A DNA stretch of 64,000 bases from Bradymonas sp963697525 (GTDB lineage Bacteria; Myxococcota_A; Bradymonadia; Bradymonadales; Bradymonadaceae), in the NCBI GenBank assembly GCA_963697525.1, contig OY969087.1, forward strand, positions 6,758,001 to 6,822,000. Direction: 5' to 3'. The notes under the pieces were generated by a model. The model was not told where the DNA came from, made no database searches, and worked only from the letters and a program-made list of their open reading frames with translations. A program made the position numbers and the translations under genes. Shown here one piece after another: positions 16,464 to 25,373 of this stretch; within the stretch, counting starts at the first letter, position 1, and each line of letters begins with the position of its first letter.

Positions 16464-19203
16464 TCACTGCAACGAGACCACCCCGGGCTCGGCCAGGCGC
16501 ACGGTCACCAGCGAGCGCTGGGCGTCGAAGCTCCAGCAATCGGTGCACTGCGCGCCCTCGCTCAACGTGGTCGACTGGCCCTGCCGGCTCACCTTCACCG
16601 AGGTGGGCCCGGAGGCGAAGCTCGTACCCGCCGCCTCCACCTCCAACGTGATCGTCTGGGGCGCGAACGCCACCCGCGAATCGACCTGGGTGTCGGGGGC
16701 ATTGACCTCCACGGCGACGCTCGCCGGCTGACCGTCCTGGGCGACGACGTGAAGCCCGTTGAACAGCGACAGCGCGGCGGGCTGGTCGGCCAAAAACAGG
16801 TGCACCCGCGTCTCGTGGACGTCCTGATAGCTGACCGTGTTGGAGTCGGCCGCCGGCAACAACGTGTCGATGCCGTCGGCGGCCATGGGAACGACCGCGC
16901 CCCGGCGCACGTACACCGGGATGACGTCGAGCGGCGCCGCTCTGGTCAGCGTCGTCGGCCCGCTGGTGCGCTCCCCGGTCCAAAAATCGACCCAATCGCC
17001 CGCCGGCAAATAGACGTCGCGCTCGGTCGCCCCGGCGGTATGCACCGGCGCCACCAGCAGGTCGGGGCCGAACATGAATTCACCCTCGTGAGCCCTCGCC
17101 TGGGCGTCGTGCGGAAAGCTCAGCCATAGGCTTCGCACCAGCGGCCGGCCGGTCTGTTCGGCCTGGCGCAAGTAGTGGAAAATGTAGGGAAACAGCTTCA
17201 TGCGCAGCTTGAAATATTTGCGCGTGACCTCCAGCGCCGTCTGCGAGTAGGTCGAGTCGGCCGTCCACGCCATGTGGCTATTCCCCCCGCCGCCCAGCTC
17301 CATCACGCCGTTGAACGTGCCGAAGGCGACCCAGCGCAGCAGCACCTCCTCGCTGGGCAGCCCGTTTCGGTACCCGCCGATGTCGGAGGCGAAGCACGGA
17401 TACCCGCTCATGCCCAACGACTGATTGGCCATGATCGCCGAGGGCAGGCCGCCGACGTTCCACTTTTGCTGAAAATCCGACGGGCCGCGCGTATGCGGCG
17501 AAAAGTCGTTGTCCAGGTCGCCCGGCCAGATGCACGTATCCCACACCTGGTCGCCGGGCACGCCCGAGCGCGACACATGAAAGCTGGGCTCGCCGAGCGC
17601 GCGGTCGAACCCCTCGATGATCGCCTTGTGATACAGCGCCGAATACCACCCCTTCATCGTCTGGGAGGTCTGCCCGTTGTGAAACGTCAGCGGCAGCTTG
17701 GAGTTGAGCAGGTTGGCCTGGATATACTCGTCCCAGTCCATCTTGGTGCCCACCGCCCCCAGGTCGGTCACCCGCTGGAGCATCTGCTGGACGTCGGCGA
17801 CGGCGTCGGGATTGCTAAAATCGATGAACGCGCCGGTGCCGCCGCCCCACGGGAAGGTGAACACCCCGCCGTGGCCGTTGCCCACCAGCCAGCCGTTGTC
17901 CTTGTACTTGTTGTACAGTTGGGCGCCCTCGTCACCGTTGTCGCCCACGTCGCTGGTGCCGGGCACGTCCATCTGCGGGCTGTGGTGCAGCAGTATGCGC
18001 TGGCCGAGCCGGTCCATCTCGGCAAACATCGCCGCCGGGTCGGGGAATTGATCGAGGTTGAAGCGCCAGTTGTGGTAGTACGACGACCACGGCCGATCGA
18101 TCCACACCAGCGTCGAGGGGATGTCCATCTGGCGGGCGCGGTGGACGTCGTCCAAGAATTGCTGCTGGCTGTCGTTTTCGTTGCGCCACCACTGGGGCGC
18201 CAACGCCCAGAAGGGCACGTGCGCCGGCTTGCCGGCGATGTCGGTATACGTCTCGACCAGGTCCATGGGGTCATCGGACGCAAAGAAATGATAGGTGACG
18301 TCGCGCGAATTGTAGGTCACCCGCATCACGTCGTCGCGCCGGCTGCCCACCTCGAACGCCCCCGGATGGCGGTCCTCGACGTACAACGCATAGCCCGCCG
18401 TCGACATATAGAACGGGATGGGCACGTGGGCCTCGTTGGTCAACGACTCCGAATGCCCCTCGGCCTGCAACTGCATCGGGCGCAACGAGCCGCGCGCGTC
18501 CAGCGTATCGAAGAGCTCGCCGAGGCCATAAAAGCCCTCGCCGTCGGCGGCCGCCAGCGACAGCGACGTATGTACCCAATCGGGCTGATCGGGCCCGCTG
18601 ACCTCGAAGATCACCGAATGCTCACCGGCCTCGAGGCGCAGCGTGAGCTCGGGGCCCGCGGCCCCGGAGGCGTCCTCGGTGGCGACCGTAAAGACGTAGC
18701 CCGCGGAGGTCTGCCGCGACGCCTCCACCCGGGCGGGCCGGTACCACACGCGGTGGTCTCCGTCGCCGTCGCTCCCAGGCAGGCGCGGGTAGTAGTAGCG
18801 ACGCGCGCTGAACCCGTCGACGCGCGCCACCCCCAGGCCGGCAAACGAGAATCTGCTCACCTCCCGGAGTCCTCGTGAGCACGTCCCCGTTGGCGTCGCG
18901 AACCTGCAGCGAAAACGGCTCGAAGCCAACGACCACCGTGGCTCCGCCGGCGCTGACCTGCGCCGAGGTCAGCACCTCACCGGCGTCTGCATCCGCCCCG
19001 CCCCCATCGGCCGACGAGGCGTCGACGTCGGCGCCCACGTCGCCCGCCCCGGCATCGAGCGCATGCTCGTGGCTTGCGGAATCGCTGCACGCCGGCAGCA
19101 AACAGGCCATCAGCGCGAGCGCCGCGGCGGTGCAGACAGAATCGAAGACGAACCATTCGGGGCTCCGCGGGGACTTCTGGGTTCCACTTGATGCGGGTCT
19201 CAT
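16464..19203 (-). pseudogene. GH31 alpha-glycosidase lipoprotein, frameshifted
   Basis: The main frame (16464 to about 18868) encodes a GH31 catalytic barrel: VWIDRPWSSYYHNW, GTKMDWDEYIQAN (nucleophile Asp region), RSGVPGDQVWDTCIWPGDLDND (acid/base region), then ASDIGGYRNGLPSEE. The N-terminal part continues in another frame up to 19203, with a lipoprotein signal (lipobox LLPAC), a DAGAGD linker and the first GH31 strands (FEPFSLQVRDANGDVL). The frames meet at the CCC run at 18863-18865; removing one base joins LTRTP to EVSRFSF. It would be a surface or periplasmic alpha-glycoside hydrolase if the shift is a sequencing error or is bypassed. Confidence 0.8.
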
Positions 19204-19246
19204 TCACAAAAGTGGACCCATCATAGGCCGCGGCCCCGGTCGATGG

Positions 19247-19756
19247 CTACCGTCCTTCCGTGGACATGCGAATCTGTTTTTCGATGGTCGCCGGCCGGGA
19301 GTTCGGCGCCGGGAAATTCCAGCGGCCCACGGCCTCGCGCACACAGTCGCCGACGGGCTTGCCGGAGGAGTTCTCGACCACCCGCACGCGGCGTGCGTAG
19401 CCCGAGGGCATCACCTGGAAGCGCAGCCGCAGCGTGCCGGAGGTCGCACGCTCGGCGAGCACGGCGCGCCGAAAACAGTCGACCACTTCGTCGGAGCGAG
19501 ACTCGAAAGCCGCGTCGATCGCCCGGGGATCGACGTGTCCCGGCCCGGAGACCACGGCGCGCTCGGCCATCGACGCCCCCACGTCGACGTCCGTGCCGTC
19601 CTCGGCGCGCTTGTGCACCGGGGGTTTGGGATCGACCTGGACGTGCGAGTAATGAACCCACTGCTCGAGTTCGTACTCCGTGGGCTGCATGCACCCAGAC
19701 ATACCGACGCCCATCGCCACGATAAACAACACTCCGACAATCGCTCGACGCTGCAT
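19247..19756 (-). CDS. Lipoprotein with AgmX/TonB-C-like domain
   Basis: A 169-residue lipoprotein (lipobox GMSGC). The C-terminal about 100 residues (EVVDCFRRAVLAE...TLRLRFQVMPSGYARRVRVVENSSGKPVGDCVREAVGRWNFP) show the two-Cys AgmX/PglI C-terminal pattern that is related to TonB C-terminal domains and common in myxobacteria and relatives. Such domains bind partners in the periplasm, for example in gliding or transport complexes; the role here is unknown. The start is set at ATG 19756, preceded by GGGGGGAGG. A similar domain recurs at 45410. Confidence 0.75.
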   Translation of the reverse strand: MQRRAIVGVLFIVAMGVGMSGCMQPTEYELEQWVHYSHVQVDPKPPVHKRAEDGTDVDVGASMAERAVVSGPGHVDPRAIDAAFESRSDEVVDCFRRAVLAERATSGTLRLRFQVMPSGYARRVRVVENSSGKPVGDCVREAVGRWNFPAPNSRPATIEKQIRMSTEGR

Positions 19757-19873
19757 ACCTCCCCCCTGCCGTCGAATGGTGGACAAACGTGCGGAGCCCC
19801 ACAGACCAAACGCTCCGCCACTACTACCAACCCTAAACACCGCCAGGCGCCGGCGACGAGTTCGCCGGCAGTG
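19757..19873. other. Short intergenic region before array A
   Basis: Promoter region of the minus-strand AgmX-like gene. No gene is seen. Confidence 0.3.
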
Positions 19874-20140
19874 AGCGCCCCCGTTGGGCTCGCCCCACGG
19901 GACGCCAAGATCGCCAGCTAAGCGCGGCGGTCTGCCCCCTCCAGCGCCCCCGTGGGCTCGTCCCACGGGACGCCAAGATCGCCGGCTAAGCGCGGCTCCC
20001 GGCCCCTCCAGCGCCCCCGTGGGCTCGTCCCACGGGACGCCAAGATCGCCGGCTAAGCGCGGCTCCCGCCCCCTCCAGCGCCCCCGTGGGCTCGCCCCAC
20101 GGGACGCCAAGATCGCCGGCTAAGCGCGGCTCCCGCCCCC
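19874..20140. repeat. Array A of copy 2: about 68-bp hairpin units, four copies
   Basis: Units begin GCGCCCCCGT at about 19874, 19944, 20011 and 20079. Most contain an inverted repeat with arms CCCGTGGG and CCCACGGG around CTCGT or CTCGC, followed by GACGCCAAGATCGCC and GGCTAAGCGCGG. There are no unique spacers. The same unit occurs twice at 43645-43772 with changed stems. Confidence 0.9.
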
Positions 20141-20526
20141 CGGGAAAGTCTCGCGCGCGCGTTGCCAGAGCGCGCGCACTACCCCCAACTGCCCCACCAT
20201 CTGGGCTCCTCGAGCCCTCCCCCATGAAACCAACCAAGACGCACCTCGGCCGTGCCCTGGGTCGCCCGTCTTTCGCGCCGATGTGCGGCGGGGTATGCGG
20301 GCATCGGACCGGGCCGATGGCGTTTTTCGAGTCGACGGTTGCGCTTCCGTGGGGAGCCATCTTCTTATCGGAGGCGACGCTGGGTGAGACGCCGCGTCCT
20401 ATCGGTGCCCCTCACTATGGTTTTCGGCAGAGAGGGCCGAATCGTTGCGTCCTTTCTTGGGAGATCGGCCATCGAGCGGAGTCTGGGCCCGATTTTTGAT
20501 GGCGAGTTGTGTTTGGGTGACTGCCC
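20141..20526 (+). repeat. Composite repeat core, copy 2
   Basis: A core of 386 bp matching copies 1 and 3 with the same order of landmarks. Hairpins visible here are GGGCTC/GAGCCC, CGCCGA/GCGGCG with one apical mismatch, CATCGG/CCGATG, and CCCTCACT/AGAGAGGG with one mismatch. Long frames across it (for example 20086-20499) begin inside array A and are not conserved in frame between copies. Confidence 0.85.
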
Positions 20527-21030
20527 TTAGCCGACGATCTCATTCACCGGCGGGATGAACCCGCCGGGGTCTCGCAGGGCAACACGCCCGCCCTTAGCTG
20601 ACGATCTCATTCACCGGCGGGATGAACCCGCCGGGGTCTCGCAGGGCAACACGCCCGCCCTTAGCTGACGATCTCATTCACCGGCGGGATGAACCCGCCG
20701 GGGTCTCGCAGGGCAACACGCCCGCCCTTAGCCGACGATCTCATTCACCGGCGGGATGAACCCGCCGGGGTCTCGCAGGGCAACACGCCCGCCCTTAGCC
20801 GACGATCTCATTCACCGGCGGGATGAACCCGCCGGGGTCTCGCAGGGCAACACGCCCGCCCTTAGCCGACGATCTCATTCACCGGCGGGATGAACCCGCC
20901 GGGGTCTCGCAGGGCAACACGCCCGCCCTTAGCCGACGATCTCATTCACCGGCGGGATGAACCCGCCGGGGTATCGGGGGCCAAGATGCCCGCTCGTAGC
21001 TGACGATCTTGTTCACCGGCGGGTCCACCC
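20527..21030. repeat. Array B of copy 2: 67-bp hairpin units, seven full copies
   Basis: Units begin TTAGC(C/T)GACGATCTC at 20527, 20594, 20661, 20728, 20795, 20862 and 20929, exactly 67 bp apart, with a diverged partial unit from about 20996. Each has an inverted repeat with arms CCGGCGGG and CCCGCCGG around ATGAA. Units are almost identical, indicating recent expansion. Confidence 0.95.
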
Positions 21031-21227
21031 GAGTCCAGAACCGCGCCCCAATGGCAACCCGAGTTGCCACACACCACCGCCAACCGGACACCACAGTTGC
21101 CAGCGACCATACTCCAGCGGTGCGCCCACGGGGGTGGGCCGTTGGCCCACCTTTTGCACGTATTCGGCCGCGAATATGTATGGACTTCTAATTTGACTGT
21201 CGAATGCAACGGATGGGAGGCATAGCG
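21031..21227 (+). other. Intergenic region upstream of the Kazal lipoprotein
   Basis: No gene is seen. The AT-richer end at about 21160-21200 is the likely promoter of the Kazal lipoprotein gene, with GGGAGG at 21214 as its ribosome binding site. Confidence 0.35.
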
Positions 21228-22064
21228 ATGAGCCGGACCGACAAATTTTTGACGCTGGGCGCCAGCCTGATGGGCGTACTGCTACTGTTGAGCCTGCTGG
21301 CCTGCGGCGGTGGGAGTGACGGCACCACCGATCCGGGGACGCCGACCTCGTCGATGGACGCCTGCGGGGGCATCCAGGGGCTGACCTGCCAGCAGGCGGG
21401 CGAGGTGTGCATCTACGACCAGGCCCAGAACTGTGGGCGCTACGACCAGCAGGGAAGCTGCCAGTTGCCGCCGGAGGCGTGTACCCAGCAATATGAGCCG
21501 GTCTGCGGCTGCGACGGCCAGACCTACTCCAACGCCTGCGAAGCCCACGCGGCCGGCGTCTCGGTCGAGTCCCAGGGCGAGTGCCCGCAGACGGGCGGCC
21601 AGGATTGCGGCGGTTGGCTCGGCGACACCTGCGCGAGCGACGAGGTCTGCGTGTACGACAGCGCCGCCCAATGCGGTCGCGGCGACGCCAGCGGCACCTG
21701 CCAGCCCAAGCCGCAAGTCTGCCCGCAGATCTACGACCCGGTGTGCGGCTGTGACGGCCACACCTACCCCAACTCCTGCCACGCGCTGGCCGCCGGGGTC
21801 TCGGTCGACCACCAGGGAAGCTGCCAGGCGCCCGGAAGCTGCGCGAGCAACAGCGACTGCGCCTCCGACGAGTACTGCTCGTTCACTCAGGCCGCCCAAT
21901 GCGGTCAGACCGACTCGGGTACGTGCACCGCGCGTACGGACGTGTGCCCTCAACTCTACGACCCGGTGTGCGGCTGCGACGGCCACACCTACTCCAACCA
22001 GTGCACCGCCGCGAGCTTTGGGGTCTCCGTGGCCCAAACCGGCGAGTGCAGCTCGGTTCAGTGA
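21228..22064 (+). CDS. Lipoprotein with three Kazal-type protease-inhibitor domains
   Basis: A 278-residue lipoprotein (lipobox LSLLAC) with three similar Cys-rich modules. Each ends in the Kazal signature: YEPVCGCDGQTYSNAC, YDPVCGCDGHTYPNSC and YDPVCGCDGHTYSNQC. Kazal domains block serine proteases with a canonical loop just before this signature; here the loop regions read PPEACTQQ, KPQVCPQI and RTDVCPQL. A role in defence against proteases of prey, rivals or hosts is an inference. ATG 21228 follows GGGAGG; an upstream ATG at 21204 would precede the signal peptide. Its last bases overlap the end of the convergent gene. Confidence 0.9.
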   Translation: MSRTDKFLTLGASLMGVLLLLSLLACGGGSDGTTDPGTPTSSMDACGGIQGLTCQQAGEVCIYDQAQNCGRYDQQGSCQLPPEACTQQYEPVCGCDGQTYSNACEAHAAGVSVESQGECPQTGGQDCGGWLGDTCASDEVCVYDSAAQCGRGDASGTCQPKPQVCPQIYDPVCGCDGHTYPNSCHALAAGVSVDHQGSCQAPGSCASNSDCASDEYCSFTQAAQCGQTDSGTCTARTDVCPQLYDPVCGCDGHTYSNQCTAASFGVSVAQTGECSSVQ

Positions 22065-23209
22065 ACCGACTCGGACGTCGGGCCGACTGCGCCATCGATA
22101 AATTGTTGGCGCAGTCGCTCCACCCTCGCCTCGTCAAACGGCTGCCCGAGCGTCGCCGCGGCGCGCTCGAGCAACAGCCGCTCCGAGCGGGGAACCTCGG
22201 CGTCGACCGCCGCGGCGACCTCCAAAGCCTCCATGATCAGCGCGCGTTGCTCGGGCGCCCTGGCCTGTGCCAGGCGCTCGAGCCAGGCGGTCTCATCGTC
22301 GACAAACCGGCACATCAGCCCGGCGCCCTTCCGCGGGCGGCGGTCCACCAACGCGCTCAACACGGCGGCCTCCTTGCGGCCCAACTGGGCGTCGGCCACG
22401 AACATATGCCAGATGCCCTCGACGATGACGTCGTAGAGGTGGTCGGGCGAGGCCTCCACGCGCTCCAACACCGGCTCGAATGCGTTCCACCACACCAGGT
22501 ACTCGTCGATGAACTCGCCCATTTGACGAGTGACATGCCAGCTCGCCGTCGTGGACGTGACCACGTTGACGAAGGGGATGACGTTGCGAAGCACCCCGCC
22601 GGTGGACAGACGCGAGCCGATGGCGTCCGAGGCGCTCTCGGCCTCCACGCGCACCAGCCGGTCGACCAGGTCCGCCCCCAGATCGTCGGGATCGTCGCTC
22701 TGCTGCTCGGTACGGTAGGCCAGCGAGTACAGGCGCACGAGTTGCTCGGGTTTGGCGCTCGCAAAGGTGGTGCCGCGCAGGTCGGCCAGGTCGAAGGCCA
22801 TGCGCATCTGCACCAGCGTGCGCACCAGCAGGTCGCCGACCACCGCCGCGCCGGCCATGGGCACGGCCACCACCGCCAGCGCGCCGCTCGATTCGGTGGT
22901 CAAGACGTTCGCCTCGGTGGTCAGGGCGGCGGCCGTGCCGCCGATGAGCGCCGCCTCGGCGCTGGCGCCCAAGATGGTGCGTCGGATCCGGCGGCGGCGC
23001 TGCTCGCGAGAGCTAAACTCTTCGCTCAGCGCGCGGTGGCGCACCTCGTGATGCTCCAGGTAGGCCAGCATCAAGTGATGAAACCAGCGCCCCGAGCGCA
23101 GCTCGGCCACGCCAATCTCGCGGCGCACGAAGCGGGCGATGTCACGCAGCCGCGCCAGGGTCGAGCGTGCGGTCGGCTCCGCCGATGGAATGCGGGCAGA
23201 TGTGCTCAC
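22058..23209 (-). CDS. EcsC-like/TerB-like membrane-associated protein
   Basis: A 383-residue protein. A hydrophobic Ala/Gly/Val segment (about 78-135) is followed by RNVIPFVNVVTSTTASWHVTRQMGEFIDEYLV, which resembles the core of EcsC-family proteins. The C-terminal half contains a TerB-like helical tract (RALIMEALEVAAAVDAEVPRSERLLLERAAATLG). Both resemblances are by pattern only. Its start overlaps the stop of the upstream HAD gene by ATGA, so the two are translationally coupled and probably co-transcribed. Confidence 0.7.
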   Translation of the reverse strand: MSTSARIPSAEPTARSTLARLRDIARFVRREIGVAELRSGRWFHHLMLAYLEHHEVRHRALSEEFSSREQRRRRIRRTILGASAEAALIGGTAAALTTEANVLTTESSGALAVVAVPMAGAAVVGDLLVRTLVQMRMAFDLADLRGTTFASAKPEQLVRLYSLAYRTEQQSDDPDDLGADLVDRLVRVEAESASDAIGSRLSTGGVLRNVIPFVNVVTSTTASWHVTRQMGEFIDEYLVWWNAFEPVLERVEASPDHLYDVIVEGIWHMFVADAQLGRKEAAVLSALVDRRPRKGAGLMCRFVDDETAWLERLAQARAPEQRALIMEALEVAAAVDAEVPRSERLLLERAAATLGQPFDEARVERLRQQFIDGAVGPTSESVH

Positions 23210-23892
23210 CGGGTCACCTCTCGTTGTCGACGTCGCTGTTCTCGATCGACCAACTCGCGGGCGGCCTGCTCGAGGCTGTCAGCGACCAGCATCGGCTCGG
23301 GAAAACACTCCAGATAGACCTGCTCGGGCGAGTCGATCCACACGGTATTGAGTCTGGCGTGCGCCGCCCCGGCGATGTCCCAGCCGTGGGCGGCCACCAT
23401 CCACAGCGGCATCATCGCATCCTCCCAGGCCTCGGCATACACGTCCTTGTGGGGCTTGCTCACCCCCAGGTCGTCGCACGAGATCACCCGGTGGACGTTG
23501 ACGCCGAGGCCGCTTTGATCGAGCAGCGTCTGCGTCCAATGCTCGCTCGAGTTGGTCAGCGCCAGCACCTTCCAGCCGTTGTCGATGAAGATCTGGCAGG
23601 CCTCGGCGGCCCCGTCGGTGGGCTGCAGGCGGTACAGGCTGTCGAAGGCGTGCTGCATCGCTGCCTCGTCGGCCTCGACGCCGAGCATCTCCAGCGTGCG
23701 CGGCAGCCCCGCGGCCAACACCTTGTCCATGGGCACATAGTGCTCGGACAAGGAGAGGCTGAAGTAGTCGCGCAGGCTCTGGGCGAACCACAAGTCGACC
23801 GTGCACTCGGGCGCGCCCAGCTCGGCGAGCTCACGCCGGGGCGCATCCAGCGAAAACAGCGTCCCGATGACGTCAAAGGCTACAGTGGCCAT
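23206..23892 (-). CDS. Haloacid dehalogenase, type II family
   Basis: A 228-residue HAD hydrolase. Motif I is FDVIGTLFSLD with the nucleophile Asp, motif II is ALTNSSEHW, motif III Lys is in VSKPHKDVYAEA, and motif IV is AAHGWDIAGA, an arrangement typical of L-2-haloacid dehalogenases. It would hydrolyse a 2-haloacid or a similar small substrate in the cytoplasm; the true substrate is uncertain. Start 23892 gives proper spacing from GGGG; another ATG lies two codons upstream. First gene of a two-gene operon with the EcsC-like gene. Confidence 0.85.
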   Translation of the reverse strand: MATVAFDVIGTLFSLDAPRRELAELGAPECTVDLWFAQSLRDYFSLSLSEHYVPMDKVLAAGLPRTLEMLGVEADEAAMQHAFDSLYRLQPTDGAAEACQIFIDNGWKVLALTNSSEHWTQTLLDQSGLGVNVHRVISCDDLGVSKPHKDVYAEAWEDAMMPLWMVAAHGWDIAGAAHARLNTVWIDSPEQVYLECFPEPMLVADSLEQAARELVDREQRRRQREVTR

Positions 23893-24079
23893 GATCATCC
23901 CCGTGGTCGATGGGTGCGCTCGCTGCGCACCGCGTACGTTGTTCAACTTAACCGCGCGCGGCGATCTCGAAACTCGGGGCCGGTGGTCCCCCAAAAGCGA
24001 ATGCAATCTCCCCGACTCTATGCCAAGATGCCCCGGGTGAGGTTCAAACGACTGTTTTTGGGATCTGGAGGCTATCGAG

Positions 24080-25357
24080 ATGAGTCCATCATCGCGGCGC
24101 ACCTATGACCTCGTCTTGTGGGGGGCGACCGGCTTCGTCGGCCGGCTCGTCGCCGAGTATCTGGCCGGCGACGCCCGCGGCGAGGACGTCGACAAGCTGC
24201 GCTGGGCGATCGCCGGGCGCAGCCGCCCCAAGCTCGAGGCGCTTCGCGCCGAGCTCGCCGGCATCGACGACGAGCTGGCCGAGCTTCCCATCCTGGTCGG
24301 CGACAGCTTCGACCGGGCCAGCCTCGATGCCATCACCGAGCAGGCCCACGTGGTGTGCTCGACGGTGGGACCATACGCCAAATACGGCAACGAGCTGGTG
24401 GCCAGTTGCGTCGCCCACGGCACCGACTACTGCGACCTGACCGGCGAGCCCCAGTGGATCCGGCGCATGATCGACCGGCACCATAACGACGCGCGCGCGT
24501 CAGGCGCGCGCATCGTGCACTGCTGCGGCTTCGACTCCATCCCCAGCGACCTGGGCACGTTGATGCTCCAGGAGTTCGCGCTGTCCGAGTACGGCCGGCC
24601 CTGCGAGCAGGTCAAATTCTTCGTCAAGGGCGCTCGCGGGGGCATGAGCGGCGGCACGCTCGCCAGCATGAGCAACCTGATGGAGGAGGCCGCCAAGGAC
24701 CGCGAGATCTTGCGCGTGGTCGGCCACCCCTACTCGCTCAACCCGCCCGACGAGCGCCACGGCCCCGACGGCTCCGTGCAGCAAGGCCCGCGCCACGACC
24801 CCGACATCGACGCCTGGACCGGCCCCTTCGTCATGGCCGCGGTCAACGAGAAGATCGTGCGCCGCAGCAACGCGCTTCTGGACTTTCGCTACGGACGCGA
24901 CTTTCGCTACGGTGAGTCCATGCGCATCGGCAAGGGCGTCAAAGGCGCCATCGGCGCCGGCGGGTTTGCCGCCGGCATGGGTAGCTTCGCCGGGCTGATG
25001 GCCGTCAAGCCCACCCGCAAGCTGCTCGAAAAATTCGCCCTGCCCTCCCCCGGCGAGGGCCCCTCGCGCGACAAGATCGAGGGCGGCTACTTCGAGATCG
25101 AGCTGTTCGGCCGCGGCCGCACGGCCACCGACGAGCCCTTCGAACTGACCGGGCGCGTCCACGCCGACAAGGACCCCGGCTACGGCGCCACCGCCATCAT
25201 GCTCGGCGAGTCGGCTCTGTGCCTGGCCTTCGACGACGCCCCCACCGACCTCGACGGCGGCGTGCTCACCCCCGCCTCGGCCATGGGCATGCGCCTGGTC
25301 GAGCGGTTGCGCGAAGCGGGGCTGATCTTTTCGGTACAACCGAAACAGACCGACTAG
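24080..25357 (+). CDS. Saccharopine-dehydrogenase-like oxidoreductase (trans-enoyl-reductase type)
   Basis: A 425-residue protein with an N-terminal Rossmann fold: LVLWGATGFVGRLVAEYLAG contains the GxTGxxG nucleotide site. GTDYCDLTGEPQWIRRMID and IVHCCGFDSIPSDLG follow. These motifs define the family that includes mammalian SCCPDH and the mycobacterial trans-acting enoyl reductases of polyketide or lipid synthesis. It is probably an NAD(P)H-dependent reductase acting on a lipid; the substrate is not identifiable. The next gene lies 16 bases downstream, suggesting one transcript. Confidence 0.85.
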   Translation: MSPSSRRTYDLVLWGATGFVGRLVAEYLAGDARGEDVDKLRWAIAGRSRPKLEALRAELAGIDDELAELPILVGDSFDRASLDAITEQAHVVCSTVGPYAKYGNELVASCVAHGTDYCDLTGEPQWIRRMIDRHHNDARASGARIVHCCGFDSIPSDLGTLMLQEFALSEYGRPCEQVKFFVKGARGGMSGGTLASMSNLMEEAAKDREILRVVGHPYSLNPPDERHGPDGSVQQGPRHDPDIDAWTGPFVMAAVNEKIVRRSNALLDFRYGRDFRYGESMRIGKGVKGAIGAGGFAAGMGSFAGLMAVKPTRKLLEKFALPSPGEGPSRDKIEGGYFEIELFGRGRTATDEPFELTGRVHADKDPGYGATAIMLGESALCLAFDDAPTDLDGGVLTPASAMGMRLVERLREAGLIFSVQPKQTD

Positions 25358-25373
25358 CATAGGAGACGACGAC

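Noticed and set aside
19874..21030. CRISPR array
   Set aside because: Repeat units are identical over their whole length with no unique spacers, and no cas gene is near.
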